Origin: Urechis unicinctus
Taxonomy: Eukaryota; Annelida; Polychaeta; Xenopneusta; Urechidae
Assembly (NCBI GenBank): GCA_034190875.2
Contig: CM067355.1
Coordinates: 32,725,756 to 32,789,755, forward strand
Reading direction: 5' to 3'
Length of the DNA: 64,000 nt
Shown here piece after piece: positions 20,091-35,300 of this stretch. The stretch's first letter is position 1. Every line of letters begins with the position of its first letter. Both the position numbers and the translations under genes were made by a program. Under the pieces are notes generated by a model that was not told where the DNA came from, did no database searches, and saw nothing but the letters and a program-made list of their open reading frames with translations.

Positions 20091-21064
20091 ATTTGGTGAG
20101 GTGGGTGATCACCTTTCTGACACAGCGGAAGTCTGGCGTCGGATCCTACTGATGTGGTGGTGTCCAATGGCATTACAGTTTCCATACCAGTGCTTTTATC
20201 TGTTTCAGCCTGATGATTAATATCAAACATCAGTGATCAATTTGTAAATGACTCCATATATTGATGTAGAAAACGAGACAAAACGAAGCAACATCATTGG
20301 GAACTGTCCATTAACATAATCACACACTCTCGTCGATGCAGCTTTATTTATAACACCACATAACACTACGGAATTACAAATGGTTAATTACTCAAAAGCA
20401 GACCATGTGATATGTGGTTAAACATCAGTCCATCAAAAAAGAATGAAACGAAAGGTGCCATATTTTCACAGGAAAACAACATTTAAAAGACAGATGTGGC
20501 GAAAACAAATGAAGCATCAAAGCGTTATAACCGTAGTCGATAGTGAAATATCTGACAAACCATTCTTTCTAGAGACCATCAATGCATAACCCACGGATTT
20601 CATAACGATCAACATAGAATACTCGATGAACAGACCAAACTGGCCATGAAATCAAAATCCTATATTTCATGGAGAAAGCACTCATTTGAAGACATTCGAA
20701 AACGCAACGAAAAAAACCAATCCAGATCGAAGATAAGGCAAAATGTGGCATCAGGTAGGTCTATGTTTAAAACTCCAACAGTATGACGACACAACTACAG
20801 TGGTCAACCAACGCGTGTAAAATTACAAACATCACCCGCGAGAATGTTGGTCAATGGAGCACCCTTCGTACATGATAAAACACAACTTCCCCAATGGCCA
20901 TTCCATGGGATATGATCAGTACACTGACGAAGATACAAACGAAGAGACTTGAATAATATCGACGTAAAAACATGCGATAGAGTGATGTCTAAGACCGTAA
21001 AAAACCGAACGTAGCAATCAAAACAAAAATGCGAAAATAGTGTCCGATGATGTCAATTAGCAGG
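20091..21064. other. No recognisable feature
   Basis: AT-rich sequence with only short chance ORFs on either strand. No repeat family or RNA gene is recognised. Confidence 0.5.
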
Positions 21065-21240
21065 TGAGGTAAGGTAACACTCATGTGTTATATGGTGCCA
21101 AAAAAGAAAGAAAGATAAGATTGACCTGATTAAGCAGCCGCCTTCTAGGATAAATGAAAATGGAGATGGAAAAGATGGAAACGATCATCCACAAAAGGAC
21201 CGCTCCACTCAACCACCTGAATCCCATTGTACACCTGATA
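21065..21240 (-). mobile_element. SINE-like element copy o, fragment
   Basis: GGTAAGGTAACACTCATGTG, where the GGGTTTAACGG block is deleted. Then GATTGACCTGATTAAGC, CTTCTAGGATAAATG and a jump to CAAAAGGACCGCTCCACTC. Confidence 0.75.
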
Positions 21241-21261
21241 TTGACTTCATTGAGTATAAAA

Positions 21262-21573
21262 AAGAGAAATCCACGTCGATGAAAATAAACAAGAAGGTAG
21301 AAAAAGATAAAATGCGAACAGCTAATCTAGGGCACGTCACCACCAGCCTATTGACTGGACCAGGCCATTACAGCCTCTCCTCTAGGTGAAATCTGGGTCA
21401 CAGTGGTGTGTTGCAGGTAAAGCCTTTGTAAGGACCTCTCAACTCAACCACCAGGATCCAATTTTCCACCGACACACAAGTCGCAACCCACCACATACAG
21501 GTTGCCTCTGTTTAGGCGCCTCTTACGACATGCAGGAGGATATAGTGGGCCTATTCAACCCCCGAACTCCCAG
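21262..21573 (-). mobile_element. SINE-like element copy p, 5' part
   Basis: Body from about GATAAAATGCGAACAGC through CACCACCAGCC, CTCTCCTCTAGGTGAAATC and GCGCCTCTTACGACATGCAG to CCCGAACTCCCAGGGA. It lacks the 3' tail segment. It is diverged from copy o, so it is probably a separate insertion. Confidence 0.75.
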
Positions 21574-22289
21574 GGATGTATAAAATACCAAGATAGATAT
21601 TTCGATTTTTGTTGTTACGCAGTGGGAAAATCACAAAACAGTCGGTCATTTGCGAAAAACATTTTCAATAATCATTTCATGTAGCATTTTGAAGTCATAA
21701 ACGCGTAATATCTACGTGACGTGAACGCCCTCGGGTGTGTGACGTGAAAACGTCACAGTACAACACACGGCAAGCTGCAAAATGCATATGTGGATCCATG
21801 GTCCAATGTTGGGAAAAATAACATAATGATAGATGTTGATATTTGCACAATGAATTTAACCTCGCATTTTTATCGTGGACAGCCAAGAGTTATCCAACGA
21901 TCTTGATAAGAGCATCATAGGCGAATCGCATGACAGGATGCGTACGTACATCACAATGGACGCAAAAACTTCGCGTAACGCTGGGAGGATTCTGAGTACC
22001 GAAATTACGAGCAGCTTCTGACATGGAACTAAAGCCTCTACACACGATAAAACAGTGCACTTCATTATAGGATTTGGTCAAAACGCATTCCAATTAATCA
22101 AACATTGTAAATATTAACCAATCGTAACCTAACGTTCATTATATACAATACGCCATACAACGATGTGATATCCCAATGCCAATGCGCCAGTACATAGATA
22201 ACTTCAAGAATAACATTGGTAGTCAATTATCCATACAAACGGTCAATCGAACAACAGCCTATTGCAAGCAGTGTCAAAAATTAAGAGAC
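21574..22289. other. No recognisable feature
   Basis: Unassigned AT-rich sequence. The short ORFs here show no domain I recognise. Confidence 0.5.
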
Positions 22290-23999
22290 CTCACATATCA
22301 TCGATTAAGCCCTGTCCTCGGGGTCCCCAGAGGTCGCGGCCATATAGGACACTTGCTGTCAGCCTGGTATCAGAGCGATAGAGCATCCACCATAGTTCGC
22401 GCTCGCTCAGGACACTTGCTGTCAGCCCCGTCACCTGGTGATCATACTTCATTCATGCCTATTTGACAGCTCATCTAAATATGGGGATAAACATATAGCA
22501 TATGGAACTTAAACACATCATAAACACCGTCTACCAGGCCTCACATATCCTGGAAGAAGCGATATCTATCAGCGGATCCGGCATCCATCTTTCTTTGAGA
22601 AAGTTGCTTCGAACAATAGCTTTCAGCCTCATCTTCAGGTATTCTTGCATTCCTCTTGAGTCGCGGCCGTATGGGACAATTGCTGTCAGCCTCGTCGTCC
22701 AGCGATCCTGCATCCCTTTAAGGTCATGGTCGTATGAGACAGTTGCTGTCAACCGTCTCTTCCAGCAATCGCGCATCCACTGTCTTGGCGGTCGTTCGGG
22801 ACAATTGCTGTCAGCCTCATCTCCGATTCCTGCATCGCACCCAGGACAGGGTCCCTTGCTGTCAGCCTTGTCATCCGGCGATCCTGCATACCTCTTGGGT
22901 CAATCGCTGTCAACCTCGTCTACCGGCTATACTGCCTTCCTCCCGGGTCGCGGTCGACAGGGACAATTGCTGTCTGGCTAGTCGTCCAGCGATCCTCAAT
23001 CCCTCTTGGATTGCAGTAGTTTGGGACAATTTCTGTCAGCCTCGTCTTCTGGCGATCCTGGACTCCTCTTTGGTCATGGTCGTTTGGGCCAATTGCTGTC
23101 AGCCTCGTCATCCAGCGATGCTGCTACCCTCAGGGGTCGCCGTCGCTAGGGACGTTTGTTTTCAGCCTCATAACCTGGCGTGATACTTCATTCACGGGTC
23201 ATTGTCATCTGATTTAAACACGGAGATAAACATATAGGATATGGATCACAAACACATCAAATACACCGTCTACCAGGCCTCACATATCCTGGAAGAAGCG
23301 ATATCTACAGGCGAACCTGTATCTCTCTCGGGTCGCGGTCGTTTGGGCCCAATCGCTGCCAGCCTCATCTCCCGGTGATCCTACATCCCTATTGATTCGC
23401 GGCCGCATTGGACAATTTCTCGTCGCCCAGCGATCCTATCGCGGTCGTATGAGACAGTTGCTATTTACCTTCTCTTCCAGCAATCCTGCATCCACTGGAG
23501 TGGCGGTCGTTCGGGACAATTGCTGTCAGCCTCATCTCCCGATTCCTACCAGGACACGGTCGCTTCGGCCAATAACGGCGATTCAGCAATCCTGCATCCC
23601 TCTTGGGTCGTGGTGAATGGAAACAATTGCTGTCGACCTTGTCCAATGGCGATCCTACATCCCTACAGGGTCGCGGACGCTAGGGAAAATTGCCGTCTGC
23701 CTCGTCTCCCGGCGATCCTTCATCCCTATTGGTTAACACTAGTCGGGAAAGTTTTCTGCTCATCTTTCCGCAGTCATGCATCCCTCTCAGGTCGCAGTCC
23801 TTTGGAACACTTGTTGTAATCCTCATAACCTATCGATTACACTTAATTCATGCGTCATTGATATTTAATCCGAATATAGAGATAAAAACACATGGAAGTA
23901 AAGAAAATAACAACACGATCTACTAAGCCTCATATATCCTGGAAGTCATCCTGCATACTTCTTTGCCTGCCTTCGTTTAGAACACTTGATGTAGGCCTC
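22290..23999. repeat. Left flank: diverged 63-bp satellite with recurring spacers
   Basis: Units of about 63 bp follow the pattern GCGATCCTGCATCCCTCTTG, GGTCGCGGTCGTTTGGGAC, AATTGCTGTCAGCCTCGTC. Runs of units are separated by a spacer of about 130-150 bp (GGGATAAACATATAGCATAT, CACCGTCTACCAGGCCTCAC, ATATCCTGGAAGAAGCGATA) at about 22431-22580, 23170-23310 and 23818-23950. Divergence between units is high compared with the central array. Confidence 0.85.
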
Positions 24000-26900
24000 A
24001 TCTTGAAGCAATACTTCATCACTCCAGTGTCGCGGCCAATAAAAAAACACCTACTCAAGCCTTATCTCGAAGCAATACTTCATCCCTCATGGGTCACGGC
24101 CATTTCAAACACTTACACAAGCCTTGTATAGAAGCAAAATTTCATCCCTCCGGGGTCGTGGCCATTCCACCCACACAAGCCGTGTCTCCAAGCATTACTT
24201 CATCACTCGAATGTCGCAGCCATTCCCAAAAAAATACGCAAGCATTGTCCCGAAGCAACACTTCATCGCTTGTAGGTCGCGGCCATTCCAAATCACTTAC
24301 TCAAGCCTTCTCACGAAGCAATACTTCATCCCTCGTAGGACGCGGTCATTACAAAACACTTAAACTAGCCTTGTCTCGAAGCAATCATTCATCCCTCGCA
24401 GGAAGAAGTCATTCCAAAACACTAATTAAAGCCTAGTCTAGAAGAAATATTTCATCACTTCTAAGACGCGGCCATTCCAAATCACTAACACAAGCCTTGT
24501 CTGGAAGCAATACTTCATCCCTCGCTGAAAGCAGCCATTCAAAAACACATACTAAAGCCATGCCTCGAAGCAGTACTTAGTCCCTAATAGGAGGCAGCCA
24601 TTCCAAAACACTAACACAAGCCTTGTCTGGAAGCAATACTTCATCCCTCGCTGAAAGCAGCCATTCAAAAACACATACTAAAGCCATGCCTCGAAGCAGT
24701 ACTTAGTCCCTAAAAGGAGGCAGCCATTCCAAAACACCTACACAAGCCTAGTCTCAAAGCAATACTTCATCCCTTGTGGGTCGCAGCAATCCAAAATAGC
24801 ATTGCAATTCTGGTCTCAAAGCAATCATTCATCGCAGGAAACAGCCTGACTCGAAGCAATATTTCATCCCTCGAAGGTTGCGGCCATTCCAAAACACCTA
24901 AACTTGCATCGTCTCGAAGCAATACTTCATCATTAATATGAGGCAGCCATTCCTAAACACTTACACAAACATTAACACAAGCTTTGTCTCTAAGCAATAT
25001 TTCATACCTCATAGGTTGCGGTCATTCCAAAACACCAACACATGCCTCGTCTCGAAGCAATACTTTATACCTCTTAGGTAGCGGCCATTCCAAATCACTA
25101 ACACAAGCATTGTCTCGAAGAAATACTTCATCCCTCGTAGATTGCGGCCATTCCAAATCACTTACACAAGCATTGTCTCGAAGCAATACTTCATCCCTCG
25201 TAGATTGCGGCCATTCCAAATCACTTACACAAGCATTGTCTCGAAGAAATACTTCATCCCTCGCTGAAAGCAGCCATTCAAAAACACATACTATAGCCAT
25301 GCCTCGAAGCAGTACTTAGTCCCTAATAGGAGGCAGCCATTCCAAAACACCTACACAAGCCTAGTCTCGAAACAATACATCATCCCTCGGTGGTTGCTGC
25401 AAATCCAAATCACCAACACAAGCCTCGTTTCGAAGCAATACTTAATACCTCAAAGGTCGCGGCCGTTCCCAATTACTTACACAAACCTTGTCTCAAAGCA
25501 ATACTTCATCCCTTGTGGGTCGCAGCCATTCCAAAATAGCATTGCAATTCTGGTCTCGAAGCAATCATTCATCGCAGGAAACAGCCTGACTCGAAGCAAT
25601 ATTTCATCCCTCGAAGGTTGCGGCCATTTCAAAACACCTAAACTTGCCTCGTCTCGAAGCAATACTTCATCCCCCGTGGGTCGCAGCGATTCCAAATCAA
25701 TTACACAAGCCTTGACTCGAAGCAATACTTCATCCTGAATAGGAGGCAGCCGTTCCAAAACACTTACACAAGCCTTGTCTCGAAGCATTACTTCATCCCT
25801 CGCTGGAATCAGCTATACCAAAACACTTACTAAAGCATTATCTCGAAGCAATACTTCATCCCTCGTAGGTCGCGGCCATTCCAAATCATTGACACAAGCC
25901 TTGTCTCGAAGCAATACTTCATCCTGAATAGGAGGCAGCCGTTCCAAAACACTTACACAAGCCTTGTCTCGAAGCATTACTTCATCCCTCGAATATCATA
26001 TCGCGCCCATTCCAAATCACTAACAAAAGTCTTGCTTCCAAGCAATACTTCATCCCTTGTGGGTTGCGGCCATTTCAAAATCACTTACACAAACCTTGTG
26101 TCGAAGCAATACTTCATCCCTAGTAGGAGGCAGCCATTCCTAAACACTTACACAAACCTTGTCTCGAAGCAATACTGCCTCCTTCGTATGTCCCGGCCAT
26201 TACAAACACCTACAAAAGCCTAATCCCAAAGCAATACTTCATCCCTCGTAGGTTGCGGCCTTTCCAAAACACCTACACAAGCCTTGTCTCGAAGCAATAC
26301 TTCATCCATCGTAGGAGACGGCCATTACAAATCACTAACACAAGCCTTGCTTCCAAGCAATACTTCATCCCTTGTGGGTCGCAGCCATTCCAAAATAGCA
26401 TTGCAATTCTGGTCTCGAAGCAATCATTCATCCATCGCAGGAAGCAGCCTGACTCGAAGCAACACTTCATCCCTCGTAGGTTGCGGCAATTCCAAAAAAA
26501 CCAAAACTAGCCTCGTCTCGAAGCAGTACTTCATCCCCCCCCCTGGGTCGTAGCGATTCCAAATCACTAACACAAGTCTTGCTTCCAAGCAATACTTCAT
26601 CCCTCGTGGGTGGCGGCCATTACGAATAAGCTACACAAGCCTAGTCTCGAAGCAATACTTCATCCCTGGCTGGAAGCAGCTATTCCAAATCACTTACACA
26701 AGCCTTGTCTCGAAGCAATACTTCATCCCTCGCTGGAAGCAGACATTCCAAAACATTACTAAACCCTTGTCTTGAAGCAATACTTCATCCCTGATAGGAG
26801 GCAGCTATTCAAAAACACTTACTCAAGCCTTGTCTCGAAGCATTACTTCATCCCTCGAATATCGCGGCTATTCCAAATCACAAACACAAGTCTTGCTTCC

Positions 26901-29900
26901 AAGCAATAATTCATCCCTTGTAGGTTGCTGCAGATTTCAAAACACCAACACATGCCTCGTCTCGAAGCAATACTTCATACCTCATAGGTAGCGGCCATTC
27001 CAAATCACTTACACAAGCCTTGCTTCCAAGCAATACTTCATCCTTCGTAGATCGCGGTCATTCCAAATCACTTACACATGCCTCGTCTCAAAGCAATACT
27101 TCATACCTCATAGGTAGCGGCCATTCCAAATCACTAACACTAGCCTTGTCTCGAAGCAATACTTCATCCTTCGTAGATCGCGGCCATTCCAAATCACTTA
27201 CACAAGCCCTGTCTGGAAGCACTATTTCATCCCTCTCTTGAAGCAGCCATTTCAAATCACTGACACAAGCATTGTCTCGAAGAAATACTTCATCCCTCGT
27301 AGATTGCGGCCATTCCAAAACACTTACTAAAGCATTGTCTCGAAGCAATACTTCATCCCTCGTAGGTCGCGACCATTCCAAATCACTAACACAAGCCTTG
27401 TCTCGAAGCAATACTTCATCCTGAATAGGGGGCAGCCGTTCCAAAACACTTACACAAGCCTTGTCTCGAAGCATTACTTCATCCCTCGAATATCGCGCCC
27501 ATTCCAAATCACAAACACAAGTCTTGCTTCCAAGCAATAATTCATCCCTTGTAGGTTGCTGCAGATTTCAAAACACCAACACATGCCTCGTCTCGAAGCA
27601 ATACTTCATACCTCATAGGTAGCGGCCATTCCAAATCACTTACACAAGCCTTGCTTCCAAGCAATACTTCATCCTTCGTAGATCGCGGTCATTCCAAATC
27701 ACTTACACATGCCTCGTCTCAAAGCAATACTTCATACCTCATAGGTAGCGGCCATTCCAAATCACTAACACTAGCCTTGTCTCGAAGCAATACTTCATCC
27801 ATCGTAGGTGACGGCCATTACAAATCACTAACACAAACCTTGCTTCCAAACAATACTTCATCCCTTGTGGGTCGCAGCCATTCCAAAATAGCATTGCAAT
27901 TCTGGTCTCGAAGCAATCATTCATCCATCGCAGGATGCAGCCTGACTCGAAGCAACACTTCATCCCTCGTAGGTTGCGGCAATTCCAAAACACCAAAACT
28001 AGCCTCGTCTCGAAGCAATACTTCATCCCCCCTGGGTCGTAGCGATTCCAAATCACTAACACAAGTCTTGCTTCCAAGCAATACTTCATCCCTCGTGGGT
28101 GGCGGCCATTACGAATAAGCTACACAAGCCTAGTCTCGAAGCAATACTTCATCCTGAATAGGAGGCAGCCGTTCCAAAACACTTACACAAGCCTTGTCTC
28201 GAAGCATTACTTCATCCCTCGCTGGAATCAGCTATACCAAAACACTTACTAAAGCATTATCTCGAAGCAATACTTCATCCCTCGTAGGTCGCGGCCATTC
28301 CAAATCATTGACACAAGCCTTGTCTCGAAGCAATACTTCATCCTGAATAGGAGGCAGCCGTTCCAAAACACTTACACAAGCCTTGTCTCGAAGCATTACT
28401 TCATCCCTCGAATATCATATCGCACCCATTCCAAATCACTAACAAAAGTCTTGCTTCCAAGCAATACTTCATCCCTTGTGGGTTGCGGCCATTTCAAAAT
28501 CACTTACACAAACCTTGTGTCGAAGCAATACTTCATCCCTAGTAGGAGGCAGCCATTCCTAAACACTTACACAAACCTTGTCTCGAAGCAATACTGCCTC
28601 CTTCGTATGTCCCGGCCATTACAAACACCTACAAAAGCCTAATCCCAAAGCAATACTTCATCCCTCGTAGGTTGCGGCCTTTCCAAAACACCTACACAAG
28701 CCTTGTCTCGAAGCAATACTTCATCCATCGTAGGTGACGGCCATTACAAATCACTAACACAAGCCTTGCTTCCAAGCAATACTTCATCCCTTGTGGGTCG
28801 CAGCCATTCCAAAATAGCATTGCAATTCTGGTCTCGAAGCAATCATTCATACCTCATAGGTAGCGGCCATTCCAAATCACTTACACAAGCCTTGCTTCCA
28901 AGCAATACTTCATCCTTCGTAGATCGCGGTCATTCCAAATCACTTACACATGCCTCGTCTCAAAGCAATACTTCATACCTCATAGGTAGCGGCCATTCCA
29001 AATCACTAACACTAGCCTTGTCTCGAAGCAATACTTCATCCTTCGTAGATCGCGGCCATTCCAAATCACTTACACAAGCCCTGTCTGGAAGCACTATTTC
29101 ATCCCTCTCTTGAAGCAGCCATTTCAAATCACTTACACAAGCATAGTCCCGAAGCAATACTTCATCTCTCGCTGAAAGCAGCCATTCAAAAACACATACT
29201 AAAGCCATGCCTCGAAGCAGTACTTAGTCCATAATAGGAGGCAGCCATTCCAAAACACTTACACAAGCCATGTCTCGAAGCAATATTTCATCCCTCGTAG
29301 GTTGCGGCCTTTCCAAAACACCTAAACTTGCCTAGTCTCGAAACAATACTTCATCCCCCGTGGGTCGCGGCAATTCCAAATCACTAACACAAGCCTTGCT
29401 TACAAGTAATACTTCATCCCTTGTGGGTCGCAGCCATTTAAAATAACTATGCAATCCTCGTCTCTAAGCAATACTTCATCCCTGGCTGGAAGCAGCCATT
29501 CCAAATCAATTACTAAAGCCATGCCTCGAAGCAATACTTAGTGCCGAATAGGAGGCAGCCATTCCAAAACACTTACACAAGCCTTGTCTCGAAGAAATAT
29601 TTCATCCCTCGTTGGTTGCTGCAAATCCAAAACACTTACACAAGCCTTGTTTCGAAGCAATACGTCATCCCTCGTAGGTCGCGGCCATTCCAAATCAATT
29701 ACACAAGCCTTGTCTCGAAGCAATACTTCATCCCTCGCTGGAATCAGCTATACCAAAACACTTACTAAAGCATTGTCTCGAAGCAATACTTCATCCCTCG
29801 TAGGTCGCGACCATTCCAAATCACTAACACAAGCCTTGTCTCGAAGCAATACTTCATCCCGAATAGGGGGCAGCCGTTCCAAAACATTTACACAAGCCTT

Positions 29901-32331
29901 GTCTCGAAGCATTACTTCATCCCTCGAATATCGCGCCCATTCCAAATCACTAACAAAAGTCTTGCTTCCATGCAATACTTCATCCCTTGTGGGTCGCGGC
30001 CATTTCAAAAACACTTACACAAACCTTGTCTCGAAGCAATACTTCATCCCTAGTAGGAGGCAGCCATTCCTAAACACTTACACAAACCTTGTCTCGAAGC
30101 AATACTGCCTCCTTCGTATGTCCCGGCCATTACAAAACACCTACAAAAGCCTAATCCCAAAGCAATACTTAATCCCTCGAATGTCACGGCCTTCCCAAAA
30201 CACCTACACAAGCCTTGTCTCGAAGCAATACTTCATCCATCGTAGGTGACGGCCATTACAAATCACTAACACAAACCTTGCTTCCAAACAATACTTCATC
30301 CCTTGTGGGTCGCAGCCATTCCAAAATAGCATTGCAATTCTGGTCTCGAAGCAATCATTCATCCATCGCAGGAAGCAGCCTGACTCGAATCAACACTTCA
30401 TCCCTCGTAGGTTGCGGCAATTCCAAAACACCAAAACTAGCCTCGTCTCGAAGCAATACTTCATCCCCCCTGGGTCGTAGCGATTCCAAATCACTAACAC
30501 AAGTCTTGCTTCCAATCAATACTTCATCCCTCGTGGGTGGCGGCCATTATGAATAAGCTACACAAGCCTTGTCTCGAAGCAATACTTCATCCTGAATAGG
30601 AGGCAGCCGTTCCAAAACACTTACACAAGCCTTGTCTCGAAGCATTACTTCATCCCTCGAATATCATATCGCGCCCATTCCAAATCACTAACAAAAGTCT
30701 TGCTTCCAAGCAATACTTCATCCCTTGTGGGTTGCGGCCATTTCAAAATCACTTACACAAACCTTGTGTCGAAGCAATACTTCATCCCTAGTAGGAGGCA
30801 GCCATTCCTAAACACTTACACAAACCTTGTCTCGAAGCAATACTGCCTCCTTCGTATGTCCCGGCCATTACAAACACCTACAAAAGCCTAATCCCAAAGC
30901 AATACTTCATCCCTCGTAGGTTGCGGCCTTTCCAAAACACCTACACAAGCCTTGTCTCGAAGCAATACTTCATCCATCGTAGGTGACGGCCATTACAAAT
31001 CACTTACACAAGCCCTGTCTGGAAGCACTATTTCATCCCTCTCTTGAAGCAGCCATTTCAAATCACTTACACAAGCATAGTCTCGAAGCAATACTTCATC
31101 TCTCGCTTAGAGCAGCCATTCAAAAACACATACTAAAGCCATGCCTCGAAGCAGTACTTAGTCTATAATAGGAGGCAGCCATTCCAAAACACTTACACAA
31201 GCCATGTCTCGAAGCAATATTTCATCCGTCGTAGGTTGCGGCCTTTCCAAAACACCTAAACTTGCCTAGTCTCGAAGCAATACTTCATCCCCCGTGGGTC
31301 GCGGCGATTCCAAATCACTGACACAAGCCTTGCTTACAAGTAATACTTCATCCCTTGTGGGTCGCGGCCATTTCAAAATAACAATGCAATCCTCGTCTCG
31401 AAGCAATACTTCATCCCTGGCTGGAAGCAGCCATTCAAAATCAATTACTAAAGCCATGCCTCGAAGCAATACTTAGTGCCGAATAGGAGGCAGCCATTCC
31501 AAAACACTTACACAAGCCTTGTCCCGAAGAAATACTTCATCCCTCGTTGGTTGCTGCAAATCCAAAACACCAACACAAGCCTTGTTTCGAAGCAATACGT
31601 CATCCCTCGTAGGTCGCGGCCATTCCAAATCAATTACACAAGCCTTGTCTCGAAGCAATACTTCATCCCTCGCTGGAATCAGCTATACCAAAACACTTAC
31701 TAAAGCATTGTCTCGAAGCAATACTTCATCCCTCGTAGGTCGCGACCATTCCAAATCACTAACACAAGCCTTGTCTCGAAGCAATACTTCATCCCGAATA
31801 GGGGGCAGCCGTTCCAAAACACTTACACAAGCCTTGTCTCGAAGCATTACTTCATCCCTCGAATATCGCGCTCATTCCAAATCACTAACAAAAGTCTTGC
31901 TTCGATGCAATACTTCATCCCTGTGGGTCGCGGCCCATTTCAAAAACACTTACACAAACCTTGTCTCAAAGCAATACTTCATCCCTTGTGGGTCGCAGCA
32001 ATCCAAAATAGCATTGCAATTCTGGTCTCGAAGCAATCATTCATCGCAGGAAACAGCCTGACTCGAAGCAATATTTCATCCCTCGTAGGTTGCGGCCTTT
32101 CCAAAACACCTAAACTTGCCTAGTCTCGAAGCAATACTTCATCCCCCGTGGGTCGCGGCGATTCCAAATCACTGACACAAGCCTTGCTTACAAGTAATAC
32201 TTCATCCCTTGTGGGTCGCGGCCATTTCAAAATAACAATGCAATCCTCGTCTCGAAGCAATACTTCATCCCTGGCTGGAAGCAGCCATTCAAAATCAATT
32301 ACTAAAGCCATGCCTCGAAGCAATACTTAGT

Positions 32332-35300
32332 GCCGAATAGGAGGCAGCCATTCCAAAACACTTACACAAGCCTTGTCCCGAAGAAATACTTCATCCCTCG
32401 TTGGTTGCTGCAAATCCAAAACACCAACACAAGCCTTGTTTCGAAGCAATACGTCATCCCTCGTAGGTCGCGGCCATTCCAAATCAATTACACAAGCCTT
32501 GTCTCGAAGCAATACTTCATCCCTCGCTGGAATCAGCTATACCAAAACACTTACTAAAGCATTGTCTCGAAGCAATACTTCATCCCTCGTAGGTCGCGAC
32601 CATTCCAAATCACTAACACAAGCCTTGTCTCGAAGCAATACTTCATCCTGAATAGGGGGCAGCCGTTCCAAAACACTTACACAAGCCTTGTCTCGAAGCA
32701 TTACTTCATCCCTCGAATATCGCGCCCCATTCCAAATCACAAACACAAGTCTTGCTTCCAAGCAATACTTCATCCCTTGTAGGTTGCTGCAGATTTCAAA
32801 AACACCAACACATGCCTCGTCTCGAAGCAATACTTCATACCTCATAGGTAGCGCAGCCATTCCAAATCACTTACACAAGCCTTGCTTCCAAGCAATACTT
32901 CATCCTTCGTAGATCGCGGTCCATTCCAAATCACTTACACATGCCTCGTCTCAAAGCAATACTTCATACCTCATAGGTAGCGGCCATTCCAAATCACTAA
33001 CACTAGCCTTGTCTCGAAGCAATACTTCATCCATCGTAGGTGACGGCCATTACAAATCACTAACACAAACCTTGCTTCCAAACAATACTTCATCCCTTGT
33101 GGGTCGCAGCCATTCCAAAATAGCATTGCAATTCTGGTCTCGAAGCAATCATTCATCCATCGCAGGAAGCAGCCTGACTCGAAGCAACACTTCATCCCTC
33201 GTAGGTTGCGGCAATTCCAAAACACCAAAACTAGCCTCGTCTCGAAGCAATACTTCATCCCCCCTGGGTCGTAGCGATTCCAAATCACTAACACAAGTCT
33301 TGCTTCCAAGCAATACTTCATCCCTCGTGGGTGGCGGCCATTACGAATAAGCTACACAAGCCTAGTCTCGAAGCAATACTTCATCCCTGGCTGGAAGCAG
33401 CTATTCCAAATCACTTACACAAGCCTTGTCTCGAAGCAATACTTCATCCCTCGCTGGAAGCAGACATTCCAAAACATTACTAAACCCTTGTCTTGAAGCA
33501 ATACTTCATCCCTGATAGGAGGCAGCTATTCAAAAACACTTACTCAAGCCTTGTCTCGAAGCATTACTTCATCCCTCGAATATCGCGGCTATTCCAAATC
33601 ACAAACACAAGTCTTGCTTCCAAGCAATAATTCATCCCTTGTAGGTTGCTGCAGATTTCAAAACACCAACACATGCCTCGTCTCGAAGCAATACTTCATA
33701 CCTCATAGGTAGCGGCCATTCCAAATCACTTACACAAGCCTTGCTTCCAAGCAATACTTCATCCTTCGTAGATCGCGGTCATTCCAAATCACTTACACAT
33801 GCCTCGTCTCAAAGCAATACTTCATACCTCATAGGTAGCGACCATTCCAAATCACTAACACTAGCCTTGTCTCGAAGCAATACTTCATCCTTCGTAGATC
33901 GCGGCCATTCCAAATCACTTACACAAGCCCTGTCTGGAAGCACTATTTCATCCCTCTCTGGAAGCAGCCATTTCAAATCACTTACACAAGCATAGTCTCG
34001 AAGCAATACTTCATCTCTCGCTGAAAGCAGCCATTCAAAAACACATACTAAAGCCATGCCTCGAAGCAGTACTTAGTCCATAATAGGAGGCAGCCATTCC
34101 AAAACACTTACACAAGCCATGTCTCGAAGCAATATTTCATCCCTCGTAGGTTGCGGCCTTTCCAAAACACCTAAACTTGCCTAGTCTCGAAGCAATACTT
34201 CATCCCCCGTGGGTCGCGGCGATTCCAAATCACTGACACAAGCCTTGCTTACAAGTAATACTTCATCCCTTGTGGGTCGCGGCCATTTCAAAATAACAAT
34301 GCAATCCTCGTCTCGAAGCAATACTTCATCCCTGGCTGGAAGCAGCCATTCAAAATCAATTACTAAAGCCATGCCTCGAAGCAATACTTAGTGCCGAATA
34401 GGAGGCAGCCATTCCAAAACACTTACACAAGCCTTGTCCCGAAGAAATACTTCATCCCTCGTTGGTTGCTGCAAATCCAAAACACCAACACAAGCCTTGT
34501 TTCGAAGCAATACGTCATCCCTCGTAGGTCGCGGCCATTCCAAATCAATTACACAAGCCTTGTCTCGAAGCAATACTTCATCCCTCGCTGGAATCAGCTA
34601 TACCAAAACACTTACTAAAGCATTGTCTCGAAGCAATACTTCATCCCTCGTAGGTCGCGACCATTCCAAATCACTAACACAAGCCTTGTCTCGAAGCAAT
34701 ACTTCATCCTGAATAGGGGGCAGCCGTTCCAAAACACTTACACAAGCCTTGTCTCGAAGCATTACTTCATCCCTCGAATATCGCGCCCATTCCAAATCAC
34801 AAACACAAGTCTTGCTTCCAAGCAATAATTCATCCCTTGTAGGTTGCTGCAGATTTCAAAACACCAACACACACAAGCCTCGTCTCGAAGCAATACTTCA
34901 TACCTCATAGGTAGCGGCCATTCCAAATCACTTACACAAGCCTTGCTTCCAAGCAATACTTCATCCTTCGTAGATCGCGGCCATTCCAAATCACTTACAC
35001 AAGCCTCGTCTCAAAGCAATACTTCATACCCTCATAGGTAGCGGCCATTCCAAATCACTAACACTAGCCTTGTCTCGAAGCAATACTTCATCCATCGAAG
35101 CAATCACTAACATCCTTCCAAACAATACTTCATCCCTTGTGGGTCGCAGCCATTCCAAAACACTAACACAAATTCTGGTCTCGAAGCAATACTTCATCCC
35201 TCGCAGGAGGTGCTGCATCGAAAAAACACATCCCTCAAGGTTGCCTTGTCTCGAACACCAAAACTTCGTCTCGAAGCAATATCCCCCCTGGGTCGTAGCG

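Noticed and set aside
18463-22290. Possible host exons among short ORFs
   Set aside because: No recognisable domain, no convincing splice-site and frame continuity, and parts are old satellite or short-element fragments.
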